From Desmodesmus armatus (taxonomy: Eukaryota; Chlorophyta; Chlorophyceae; Sphaeropleales; Scenedesmaceae), in contig VIIQ02000001.1 of NCBI GenBank assembly GCA_007449985.2, positions 1,359,501 to 1,423,500 of the forward strand: a DNA stretch of 64,000 bases, in the 5' to 3' direction. Under the pieces are notes generated by a model, which did not search any database, was not told where the DNA came from, and saw only the letters and a list, made by a program, of their open reading frames with translations. Below are positions 31,197-42,346 of the stretch, piece by piece; positions within the stretch are counted from its first letter, which is position 1, and every line of letters starts with the position of its first letter. A program made the position numbers and the translations under genes.

Positions 31197-31697
31197 CTAG
31201 GCTTTTGTGCACTGGCTACCCCGATGGTCAGCCGCACCGCACAGCAGACAGGTGTGACCCTTGGGTGCAAACTTGCAGGATGCCCTGCTACAGCTGCCGT
31301 GAACCCAGAAGTTGAGGCACAGGTCACTCTTGGTGACCCCTTCTGGGAGCTGGATGGACTCAAGCAGACTGCTATAGGATGTGAGGCCCCGCTCGCCCTT
31401 GGAGAAACCACCCTGCGCAGCCCACGCCTGCCGGGTACCACCCCTGCCGCTGCTGCTGCTGCTGCCACCAGATGCACCAAAGGACATGCCTGCTGAAGAA
31501 GCCAGAGCCAGCTGCAGCTGTGCAGCAGCCATGCCGAGGATGAAGCTATCCAGGGCCCCATCACAAGCACCCCAACTGAAAACCTCCTGCGCCCCAGCCG
31601 CTAGCAGCACAGAGTTGCGCCGCCAGTGCTCCAAGTGCTTTTGAGGTCCTTCCATACAAGTCGTCCTCAATGTGGCAAGTAAAGCCACATGCCACAT
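31197..31697 (-). CDS. Gag-like protein of the retrotransposon (probably N-truncated)
   Basis: 166 residues from the ATG at 31697, directly preceded by an in-frame TGA. The middle is Ser/Gly-rich. The C-terminus carries a Cys/His cluster, CLNFWVHGSCSRASC followed by HTCLLCGAADHRGSQC, of the kind used by Gag proteins to bind RNA. It ends with a TAG at 31197-31199. The frame continues directly into the RT frame. It is short for a Gag, which fits loss of upstream sequence. Confidence 0.7.
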   Translation of the reverse strand: MWHVALLATLRTTCMEGPQKHLEHWRRNSVLLAAGAQEVFSWGACDGALDSFILGMAAAQLQLALASSAGMSFGASGGSSSSSGRGGTRQAWAAQGGFSKGERGLTSYSSLLESIQLPEGVTKSDLCLNFWVHGSCSRASCKFAPKGHTCLLCGAADHRGSQCTKA

Positions 31698-31856
31698 TCA
31701 GATCAAGCCGTATTTACAGAGACACTGACAACTGTGGTAAAGCACTGCGTTGTTTTGCAGTATGGCTACATGTACACGCTGGACAGGAGTCAAAGATGTC
31801 ACCAGCGCCACGGTCAACCGTGCCAAGCTGCCTGTAATTCACCTGGGCCAAGATAT

Positions 31857-31980
31857 CTCGCCCATCAGCCATCAGCTTCATCTTGTGTTCATCAGGCAGC
31901 AACACTGCACCCAGCTTGCGTCTACTTTTTACTTCCAGTGGGGGCCATCGCCAGATGCCATTCTGACGCGTACGCTGGCC
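31857..31980. repeat. Diverged dispersed repeat, copy at the left edge of the histone cluster
   Basis: It shares GTGTTCATCAGGCAGCAAC (31885-31903) exactly with 35383-35401, and GCCATxGCCAGAxGCC further along in both. The copies are otherwise weakly similar. Confidence 0.4.
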
Positions 31981-31981
31981 A

Positions 31982-32251
31982 ACCTACAAGATCTACATCT
32001 ACAAGGTGCTCAAGCAGGTGCACCCTGACACTGGCATCAGCTCCAAGGCCATGTCCATCATGAACTCCTTCATCAACGACATCTTTGAGAAGATCGCCAG
32101 CGAGGCCTCCTGCTTGGCCAGGTACAACAAGAAGCCCACCATCACCTCCCGCGAGATCCAGACTGCTGTTCGCCTGATCCTTCCCGGAGAGCTGGCCAAG
32201 CACGCTGTGTCTGAGGGCACCAAGGCTGTGACCAAGTTCACCTCTGCCTAA
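31982..32251 (+). pseudogene. Histone H2B lacking its 5' end and N-terminal tail
   Basis: H2B pairs with H2A in the nucleosome. From 31982 the frame reads [20 protein letters not shown] and continues without a break through the whole histone fold to [17 protein letters not shown] and a TAA: 89 residues. The normal lysine-rich tail and start codon are absent. Reading back in frame, a TGA occurs at 31964-31966, and no splice acceptor just before TYK would supply a tail. The 3' stem-loop is intact. The sequence before TYK is repeat-like and close to the retrotransposon, so the 5' part and promoter were probably lost by insertion or recombination. No H2A partner is present. Confidence 0.85.
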
Positions 32252-32328
32252 GCTGGCAGTGTGGTTGTGCCCCTGATTCTTCTCCCCAGGGAGGCAGAAG
32301 GAGGGGCCAGCTGCAACCAACCCAAAAC

Positions 32329-32344
32329 GGTGTCTTTCGACACC
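32329..32344 (+). terminator. Histone 3' stem-loop of H2B
   Basis: GGTGTC-TTTC-GACACC, 78 bases after the H2B stop. It is preceded by CCCAAAAC and followed after 11 bases by TGGAAAGG (32356-32363). It is the palindrome that ends replication-dependent histone mRNAs. Confidence 0.92.
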
Positions 32345-32797
32345 ACCATCCGTCCTGGAAAGGCTGGGTCAACAATGCATATGTCAGCAGCAGCCTGCAT
32401 CTCATGTGTGGGTAACAACGCTTCATGTATGGCACATGGCATGCCTGCCTGTGAACAGCAGAAGGTTTCCTCACCTGCAAATGTACATGCCAACATGATC
32501 ACACAATCAACTGCCCAAAATGACCCTGCAGTGGTGCTACTGCTGGTTGGAATGGTCGATGGCCGTTCGTATGCTGTTGCATGCTGCTCTTAGGACATGC
32601 ATATCTTGCTTTCAGTGGTTCTGTGATTGCAGCTGTCCTGGGTGCCACGACGTGCTAGCCTCGTGACCGCTCGGCCACTTGGGTTGCTGGGCTTCAACAC
32701 TTCAAACATGCAAGCCTGCTTCGAAAACGGCCCCAGCAACAGTGACTGCACCCAGCCCAGCCCATCATGGCAACTGCAGCACAGCAAGAGCCAGGTG

Positions 32798-33334
32798 TCA
32801 GCACCATCTCCTGCACGACTGCACTGCCCCTCTGACCTGCAGGTCCATGAGGGCATCCAGTGTGCCGCACTGCGGTGGTGGCACCAGAGCCTTCCTGCAC
32901 ACCTTCTGACCGCAGCAGCACCTGGTGCGTCTATGCCCCCCACTGCATGACCCGTAGCTGTTTGAGCAGCAAGTCCCAGGCAGCAGCATCATCACTGCCA
33001 AGGGCAGCTTACCCCAGTTACGCAGCCAAGCAGCTCTGTCTCCTGTGTTTCCTGCCCTATGCAAGCATGATAGGGCAAAGCATACAGTAGGGTCAGAGGC
33101 AACCTTGGGCAGTGCAGCACCCACGACCCACCAGGGCATGGGCCTTGCACGCTTGGCATTGGCCTTGCCTATGCAACCCTGCATGTAGGAGACGAAATGG
33201 TGCCCGGTGTCTGCTGGTACAGGGTTCTGAAGGTACCACCTGACACAGGTTGAAGCACTCATGACAACATCAAGCATATCCCCTGCCACCGCAACAGCAG
33301 CTTGCAGCAGCCAACGTAAAGTGTCACAAGCCAT
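32798..33334 (-). CDS. Unrecognised open frame, 178 residues
   Basis: It starts MACDTLRWLLQAAVAVAG and contains WYLQNPVPADTGHHFVSY, ARPMPWWVVGAALPKVAS and RAAWLRNWGKLPLAVMM. Its composition up to about residue 125 resembles real protein more than neighbouring frames do, but the last part is Cys/Arg-rich and less convincing. It lies between H2B and H3 and opposes H2B. It may be an exon of a larger gene, a mobile-element remnant or chance. No family was recognised. Confidence 0.25.
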   Translation of the reverse strand: MACDTLRWLLQAAVAVAGDMLDVVMSASTCVRWYLQNPVPADTGHHFVSYMQGCIGKANAKRARPMPWWVVGAALPKVASDPTVCFALSCLHRAGNTGDRAAWLRNWGKLPLAVMMLLPGTCCSNSYGSCSGGHRRTRCCCGQKVCRKALVPPPQCGTLDALMDLQVRGAVQSCRRWC

Positions 33335-33743
33335 GTCACATACGGTACAGCTGCCACCTGTTCGTCAGCGTCGGTGACGCTAGGCTCTCAGCTGTGCGCT
33401 TCCATCTTGCAGCAACGTGCCCAGAGTGTGCAAGCAAAACAGAACAACAGCAGTGTCCCTAGGTGTACAAGGATGCACACGGATGTTGCACAAGCAACTT
33501 TGCGTCTGAAATGACACGACAACCCATGCGGCAAAGCAACAACAACACAGCGGCAGTGGGTGTGCATGGGTGTTGTTGCGTGTATCAGCAGTGGACTGTG
33601 GAGGCTGTGCATGCCCTTTGCAAGTCAGCAGGCCAAGCAACAACATTCTTGCCCACAACAGAGCTAGTTGACACAACACCTGCAAGATAGGATCAAATAC
33701 AGGATCAAATACAGGAACCGCGAATCATTTCCAAGGGATTGGT

Positions 33744-33759
33744 GGTGTCAAAAGACACC
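33744..33759 (-). terminator. Histone 3' stem-loop of H3
   Basis: On the gene strand GGTGTC-TTTT-GACACC, 93 bases after the H3 stop. It is preceded by CCCAAAAC and followed after 10 bases by TGGAAAT (33733-33727). Confidence 0.92.
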
Positions 33760-33852
33760 GTTTTGGGTGGGGTTGCTTGCCTGCACAGCTAGGCACCACT
33801 ACTGCTGGGCAGCAGTGGCACCAGCTGCGGGCAAGCAGCAGCTGCAAGCTGC

Positions 33853-34824
<972 letters not shown>

Positions 34825-34908
34825 GCAGCTGCTGCTGATCTGAGCAGCGTGCACAGACTGCTGACTGGGAAACCAGGAAGCAGGTCTCGTTGCACACCCC
34901 CCCCAAAA

Positions 34909-34926
34909 TGGTGTCTTTCGACACCA
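34909..34926 (+). terminator. Histone 3' stem-loop of H4
   Basis: TGGTGTC-TTTC-GACACCA, 85 bases after the H4 stop. It is preceded by CCCAAAA and followed by TGGAAAGA at 34936-34943. Confidence 0.92.
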
Positions 34927-35210
34927 CCAATCGTTTGGAAAGAGCTACATGCCTCCCTTCAGGCATTCAGTCTGTGCGTTTGGACCCAGGCTGGCTGGGT
35001 TGCTCTTGTGCATGGTTGTATGGCACTGCTTGAGGCTTACCTGTCTAAGTTGCAACTGGATGGAGGAACGGGTGCAGCAGCTGACATTCAATCTGAACGG
35101 CTGTGCCTAATGCAGCAAATACAATGACACCCAGGGGCCAATGCAATCACAAGTCCCTTGCATGCAAACTGTACTCAGAACAGACTGAAAAGGAAGCTGT
35201 GGAGCCCTGG

Positions 35211-35215
35211 TTACA
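35211..35215 (-). terminator. TGTAA poly(A) motif (minus strand), anoctamin gene
   Basis: TTACA on the plus strand, about 290 bases beyond the stop at 35507. The 3' ends of H4 and this gene are convergent here. Confidence 0.4.
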
Positions 35216-35344
35216 GCAAAAATATCCACACACCTGCCTGCCAGTAGGGGTCGTGCAACTACAATTATCCACTGATTGGGTACAGATGACATGGCAACAC
35301 ATACACCAGTCAACAACTACCACCATGCCAAGCTGACCGTCCCA

Positions 35345-35490
35345 GATGTGCCTAGCATCAGGCTGCAGCTTCAAATTTCAACGTGTTCATCAGGCAGCAA
35401 CTATGCATCAAGCTGGTTCTCAGCTCCAAAAGCCTCCATGCACTCTCCACACCATGTATCACAAGCTGCTGCCATTGCCAGACGCCGTTG
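35345..35490. repeat. Diverged dispersed repeat, copy at the right edge of the histone cluster
   Basis: It contains GTGTTCATCAGGCAGCAAC at 35383-35401, identical to 31885-31903, and the related GCCATTGCCAGACGCC near 35472. Confidence 0.4.
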
Positions 35491-35506
35491 GACACTTGCA
35501 CTGTTG

Positions 35507-37343
35507 CTAAACCCTGGCTGACTCACTGGCCCCGCCAAGGCTGCCAGGCATAGAACCATGCACATCCCCTTCATGCACCCTCGCTCTTGCGTGCAGTTGA
35601 GGCACTGAACAACATGGATTGCCATGCACACTCACAGGTACAGCCTGAGGCTGGCCCACAGCTGCGCCCTGTACACCTCCTGACACCACCCTAGCCTGAG
35701 ACTCAACGGCTGCAAGCTTCACCTGCACACTGGTGCGGGGACCGTCAGCACCTGCTGTCCCTTGCTGCTGCTGTGGTGTGAGGGTAGCACTGGCATCAGC
35801 ATGAAGACGTGCCTGGCTTGTGCTGCTGCCAGTCCTGCCGGCTGGCTCATCTGGCACAAGCACCAGCACCAGCACTACCAGCAGCAGCATCACATGCTCC
35901 AGAGCAAACAGCAGCAGCATGTGTGTTGCTGCAGCATCCTTAACCCCAATCACCCAACCCAGGGCCCCAAGCTGCTGGCCTGCTTGTGGCCCCCATGCAG
36001 CTGCATGCAGCTTTGGGGGCTGCATGGAAGTATGACCTGCAGGACAGACCCCACCTAAGCCACCAATGCCAAACAGCCTGGGCACAGGGCAGGTGTTGGG
36101 GGCCAGTCCACTGGAGTACAACCCAGGGTCACCAAACTGCCACCCGGCTTGCCAGCTGCCTGTGCTGATGGCCTCCAGTGTGCTGAAAGGACCGATGAGA
36201 TGGCGTCCGGTTGACTGGTCAAACTGCGCAGTAGCAGTGGAGTCTGCAGGCCTTGCAGCCGCTGCTGCTGTCAGGCTGGCTGAGAGGCTTGCTGGGACCA
36301 GCTGTGCTGGCAGCAGCTGGGCCAGCTGGCCTGAGCTGAGGCCAGATAGGAAGACGTTAGTCAGCACAGCCAGCACCACCTGCACACACGCATGCAGACA
36401 CAGCAGCAGTTGAGCAGCTGCATGCACTCCATTCCAGGCATGCATATGCAGATAGACACTGTACATGTCTGACATGGGTGTAGAGTTGACGTTGCTGCAC
36501 TGTGCCATGCCAACATGTGCAGTACACATGATTTTATGTGTCGGCAGACTGCCTGCCGGGAATCAGCGTGCACATTACTTTATGTTGCTGCCTTGTATCC
36601 GGCAGCACCCTTGTGGGATCCCAGGTCCGTATCACAAACGGTTGTTTCTAGAAGACACCTTCTACAGGGCTTCCGGAATCGCCCCCCTTTCTAGAAGGCC
36701 ACTGCTGGAAGGGGGAGTTTCCCACTGGCTTCTGAAACCCAAAGATCCAGAAACCCAGAAACCCACTTCTGGAAAAACTCTCAAATTTCTGACATTTCCC
36801 AGGGCCCCGTACACCGTGAAGTTCATCATGCACACATGTGTGCTTTGTTGATGACAAGGCCATCCATATGCTCAGCATGCATATGCATGCATGCAAAACC
36901 ACAGTCCGCGCCCACCTGCACCAGTAGCACTGTGTTCCAACTGCCCAGATTCCTGACATGGCAAGGCAGGGGCCGCCTGTACACCAGGAGCAGGGACACG
37001 CAGTCCTGCACACAGCAGCGGCAGCACAGGCATCCACATCGAGTTTCACTCTCGTACGGAGTCATTTTTTACTTGCTCTATCTGTCTTGGTAGCGCAATC
37101 GCCCCGGGTGCCCACCTGCTGCCGCATTTTGGCTGGCATCCTTGCCACCAGAAGCCGCACACAGCAAAACTGCTCAGAGGCTCCACCTGAACATCTCTAG
37201 AGGTTCAACACGCATGAATAGCTGTCGTCTATAATTGATTCAACCCCAGTGTCCCACCTGCTTTATCTTTGCCAGTGTGTACAGGAGTGTCAAGGGTGCA
37301 GCCCAGGGCAGGATGGCGGCAAACATCATCACATACCTGCATC

Positions 37344-37382
<39 letters not shown>

Positions 37383-40300
37383 CGGTGTGAGGCTGGCAGC
37401 AGTGTTGTCAGTTCACGCGGCAGCAGCAGTGCATGCATGCAGACATACAATCACACATGCGCACGTTCCTTGCTAGCAGCAGTTGCGGCAAGATGCTGGC
37501 AGGTACTTGAATCAGGGCACAACGCGACTGAATCAGTCGCACTGTATGACGCTGCACACTCCTAGCCGCTAGGCTCCCATGGCATTCCCCTGATCATGCA
37601 ACCATTGGAACACTGCAGGAACCCCATAAAAATTACGAGCGTGATCACTCACCCCATGTCCCTTGTGACATCCCAGATGCCTGTGAAGGAATCAAAGCAT
37701 GGCTTCAACACAGCTGTCTCGCCCTCAGAAGCACCAACAGGCGCCACTGCTGTGCTACTCTGACAGCGCACTGTGCCAGGGACTGGGGCTGCTGTTGCTT
37801 GGCCCGTGCTCTGCATGGCTTTGCGTTTTTGTGCTTTGTGGCGCCTGGCTGAAAAGGTGAGAGTCACCCAAGGCATCACAAACTCCATCACCACCCGCCG
37901 CAGCAGTTCATACTTGAAGTAGCCCGCTGCATCGTTGGCGGCTGCAGCAGCGCCAGCACCTGCAGGAGTGTCGCAGATGACAGCAAGTCACTGCATTCAG
38001 ACCCCTTGCGAAGCTGACATCAGGGCGTGACTGCCTGTGCACGTGTTGAGGGGCCTACACCGTGTGACAGCCCACTACGCAGCTCTGCTCCAGGTTGAGC
38101 AACGTGGTCAACCTGGGGCAGGGCTGATTGCAATGCCTGCTGTGCTGAACAACTTGCCGATGCAGACACAGCACTGGGCAATGTTACAACAGCAAGCAGC
38201 ACACAGCAAGAGACATGCAGTGGGAGAAGCGCCAGTCAAGTGCGCGCTAGTGCAGCCCACATCCTCCCTCCGCTATCTTATTCCCTCCCTCCTTCGCTCT
38301 ATCTCCTATGTAACACGTTCGCACGCTTTCGTTCGTGATGCTCACCTGCCAGGCCGACATACAGGACGGGTGCAAAGGTCAACAGGAACATCAGGGCTGC
38401 CTTCTTGGCTGTGAGTGAGGCATCAAAGCCCTCAAGGGTGCGCCTGTTCTCAAAGCTTGTCAGGAGTCGTGCCACAGGCCTGCATGTACCAACAGCAGCA
38501 GTTGTTACTGTGCGCAAGCTGTGGACATATCGCCAGCAGGAATCAACAGATGCAGCGACTAGCTGCCTGCTCATGCTGCTGAGACATGCACGATGCGGAC
38601 CTGTTTGGTTCACCAACACACTGCGCCCCTGAGGGTAAGACCTACTAGAGTCTGTGACACCCTAGCAAACTGTCATAGCAGTCATTTGATTCCGCACCGG
38701 CGCTGGCAGCTCAGCGGCTGTGGTGTGGTTGCAAAACAGGCCAGGTGGGGTCAAGCCAGCAAGTCCTGTGTCGTCAATTCCATTCCGCATGCACTGACTG
38801 GAGGCTAGTGTTCTGGGACTAAGCTGGGCGCAGAGCTTGGTTGTGGCAACTCACCCAAAGACAAACATGTCGTACAGAGAGACTGCAAGCACGCGCGCCA
38901 CCATCGGCACCTGCAGCCAAAGGCAAGCCAGGAAGTCAGCAGGTGAGCGACATGGAGTATGTGTGGCGGCTGCAGGCCCTAGGCTACAGCACCAATTGGC
39001 ACCTGGTATGTACATCAATGCATCAGTAATCATCTGCGGCATGATCAACGCCATGGGTTGCTCACAGCTGGCAATGTGCGAGCAGCAGCACTGCAAGTTC
39101 TGTGTGCGCATGAGGCAGACCACAGTCCTGGGTTCATCACTTGCAACCTGACTACCAGGTGCATGTGCCGCCCTGTGGCAGGGCATCTGATGTGTCATTG
39201 GCCGCCTAAGGGATCACAAAGTGAAGAAACAGAAGCAGAGTGAGGAGTGAGAGAAACAGTGAAAACACACTGTGTGAGACAGGGATCATCCTATGATAGC
39301 TCACCTGAGCAGCCAAGCCCTCTGCCAGTGCACCCCCTGGTGAGCTCAGTGCAGCCAGCCGTGGTATGTACAGCAGGTGGTGTGAGGGTGCGATCAGGCC
39401 CTGCAGATTGAGGGCAGCCAGCAGGACTGCTGCACCACCCAACAGCACCACGGCTGTTGCAGCCACAGAGGCAACCACCCTGAGCAGCTGATGAGCCATC
39501 GGGGCTTGCAGCAGCCAATGGCCTCCAGCAGTGCGCTTCCATGACCCTGTAAGAACAGCACAGCAGCAACGATATTGGCAATGCATGCATTGTATGCGCA
39601 GATAGTAAAAATGCCGTACAGGTGTGTAGCGCACGGCACATGGCAGTGGCCCATTAACTGGCAATTTTGCTCTGATGCACTCAGGAGCGGGCATGCCGCT
39701 ACATCATCACCGGCTGGTCTAGGCCTATCACAACCTGTTGCGCACAGAGCCTGCAGCTGTTTGGGTTGCTCTACACAGCATGCACAGACTACGCCACGGC
39801 TGTGGCCTGCAGGCCAGGCAGCAGTCCTGCACATGCATTCATTGCGTGCACGTGCATTCATGTGCGCACGAGCCAGCAAGCAGGGACGCACCTGCAAACT
39901 GCCACCGAGTGCCTGTAGCTGTGGGAGCCTTTGCTGCCCATTCAGGCACTCCTCCCCTGAAGTGGCTCACTGATAGGCTGGGCTGCCTCAATGCTGCACC
40001 AGCAACACCACCAGCCTGGTACCCTGTGGCAGGACCGACTGTCAGGTGGGCAGTGGTAGGGCCAGAGGTGATGCTCGCGGAGGTAGTTGGTTGCAGGTTG
40101 TTGCCGCTGCTCCACTCCCGCTTGAGTAGGGCCTGGTGTCGCCGCCACAGCTTGACACCTGCTGCTGACCACAGCAGCTGAAAGACGACGATGATCGGGA
40201 TCAGGGGACTCGACAAGCCTGCAGAACAGAGCAGAGCACAGCAGAGCAGCTAGCTGCTAGTCTGCACACTCTGGCAGAACCCCTTGCTTTGCAGCCGTGT

Positions 40301-42346
40301 GATTGACTGCGTTTCTGTCCAAACACTTTGTTGAAGGCTGCAGCATTGCTTTGAACTGTCATGCTGAGTTGTGTACCACAAAGATACTATCCGTTTGGCG
40401 TCAGTCGAACCAGGCTGCCAAGCATCAAGCGCACTTGCGGCACAGGTCACAAACCCTGGTAAACCAAAAAACAAGGTCACAAACAGGGTCCTTTCGGAAA
40501 GGAAAGCGGCTTACCCGTCCTGTTGACGGCAGCAGCGCCCAGCGCCCACATCAGGAAGCTGCTGGCAGCTGCAGGCGCCAGCAGCCAGCATGTGAGCGCA
40601 TTCAGGTAAGATAAGTAGAAGCCGACCTGGTCACCAAAGTACTGCCTGCACAGCACAGCACACAGCACAGCGCACGACACAGCCACTGGGCGACCCGCTC
40701 CCAATCGGTTCTGTGAAACTCCGCTGCTCACTCCTTTTTGTGGTAGGCATCCACTGAGAAGCTCCCATGCAACTGAAACAGTGATGGCACACCGCTGTAC
40801 ATGTAAGCTCATGATGGTAGCCTAAACTAGTAGCCTTTGGTGTGTAGCTGATTGATGTTGGGCGCCACCAAGGCAGCACCAGCTGACCTGACCTGACCTG
40901 GCCTGGCCCACTTGATCAAGCCAGCCATTGCAGCACAGAGTCTGTGTGCTGGCCAGCACAGGGCTGAGCTCCAGACTGAGTGTCTGTGGTTGGCCTGTAA
41001 GCTGGCATCATCAAGTTACCTGTACACTGTGACTGGCGCCAGCCAGCTTCTCCATACTTGGCTCTTCAGGTGCTGGATAGCAGCAGCGTCATGCTCTGGG
41101 AACACAGACAGGAGGATGCCACACCTACACACAGCAGCACATGGCAGGGGAGTGTACAAGTGGCTTTACAACTTGCAGTGCCATGCATGCAAACACAGCA
41201 GTGCTGCGCTGTTGAATACCGCACAGTCCTTGCACCTCTGTCCGTGCATTTGCAGACTCCTTGCTCCGTGAATTTGCTGTTGGTCTTACCAACACTGATG
41301 TCTAAAGCAGCAGTGCCCCACCTTCAACTATCTCTGCACGCATTGCCGCTGCCGCAACAACAGGCCTTGGGGTCATTCTGTGCAATCATCGCACTAGGCT
41401 AGTGGGACAAGTGTGCCTTTCTGCGCACACCAAAGCGCTGGTGTAATATGGCTAGCCTTTTGGAAGCCTTTGTGACCACGTTTAGCCAGGCAGCCATGCA
41501 CCGGGCATGTGGCACATGCCTTGCAGCCTCACAGCTTGACAGGCACTCTGCGCCTCTCTAGTGCATCTGGCAGCACACGCAGGCAATGACCATCCGGCTG
41601 TGCACACGCCATCATACTGCATGGCGCATGCAGCACATCAATATGCATGCGCGTGCACTTTGCGCACCCCACCTCTGCAGCATGGGAAGCAGCTGCTGTG
41701 TGCCACCTGCACTCTTGGATCTGCTGTCAGCTGCAGGTGGCGCAGAGCCAGCAATCGCTGGCGTTGGCTGGGGACCAGCGGGGCTGAGAGCAGCAGGGGA
41801 GCGTCCGTATCCAGTCGCTGAGTGCTGCACCCCACTCCCGTACTGGGCGTCTTCTTGGTGTTTGTCCAGCTGCTTGCCAGCGGGCAGGCTGCTGCTGGCC
41901 AGGTCCCCCAGGTGGCTTGCTAGGTCTGGAAGCTTCTCAACCAGGTCGAGTGGCACCTGCAGTACCGTGCAGCAGGCGCAGGGCCCGAATGTGCTTGCTC
42001 CAGGCTTGGTGCAAGCACAATGCAGTTCGTTTCAAGCTGCACATGCGCCTGGTGGGCAAGCATCTGTGCATTATGAGCAAACACCCGTGATACATTTTCC
42101 AAGCCTTTTGAGGTTCACCTGTGCCTGTTGCTCCAGCCGCTGCACTGCCTCCAGGACAGCTTCACTTGGTGTGCCTGCGTACTTGGTGCGCTGCTGCACA
42201 GACGCCCTGAGGTAGATGTCAGGGCCATCATGAGGGATGCGACTGACTAGGCAGCCAGGGACCGCAACCAAGCCTTGAGCGATGCATTGCACAGCGGGCA
42301 ACGGCAATGCACGCAACTGCAGGACCACATCAACTCGGGTCGCCAT
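35507..42346 (-). CDS. Anoctamin/TMEM16-family membrane protein
   Basis: TMEM16 proteins are ten-helix channels or lipid scramblases. Exons found: 42346-42119, 41956-41673, 41124-41020, 40772-40732, 40645-40515, 40218-39892, 39546-39305, 38910-38855, 38479-38346, 37959-37653, 37336-37258, 37005-36916 and 36379 to 35507. Landmarks are CGILLSVFPEHD, YFGDQVGFYLSYLNALTCW, LLTSFENRRTLEGFDASL, GYVMMFAAILPWAAPLTLL, DCVSLLLVYRRPLPCHVRNL, VVLAVLTNVFLSGLSS and the last helix, EHVMLLLVVLVLVLVPDEP. One short exon between 41020 and 40772 is missing, since the phase changes there. The C-terminal tail past the last helix is variable, and the real end may be near 35640. The start MATRVDVVLQL is the first ATG. 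Confidence 0.85.
37345..37380. repeat. (CAG)12 microsatellite in an anoctamin intron
   Basis: Twelve perfect CAG units on the plus strand, just upstream of the acceptor for exon 37336-37258 on the gene strand. Confidence 0.95.

Larger units (their letters stand above)
26911..31697 (-). mobile_element. DIRS/PAT-like tyrosine-recombinase retrotransposon
   Basis: On the minus strand, in order, lie a Gag-like frame with a Cys/His cluster (31697-31197), a reverse transcriptase-RNase H frame (31196-28626) and an overlapping tyrosine recombinase frame (28671-27628). Two 177-bp direct repeats follow at the downstream end, separated by 316 bases. There is no DDE integrase and no ordinary LTR pair flanking the coding region. 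This is the layout of DIRS-type elements; PAT-like members such as Kangaroo of Volvox and TOC elements of Chlamydomonas are known in this lineage. The upstream terminal repeat expected at the gag end was not found, so the element is probably 5'-truncated or rearranged. Exact borders are uncertain. Confidence 0.85.

Noticed and set aside
36590..36800. GGGTTTCTGG-like copies (minus strand) as an interstitial telomere
   Set aside because: The units are irregular and do not match the TTTAGGG or TTTTAGGG telomere repeats of green algae.
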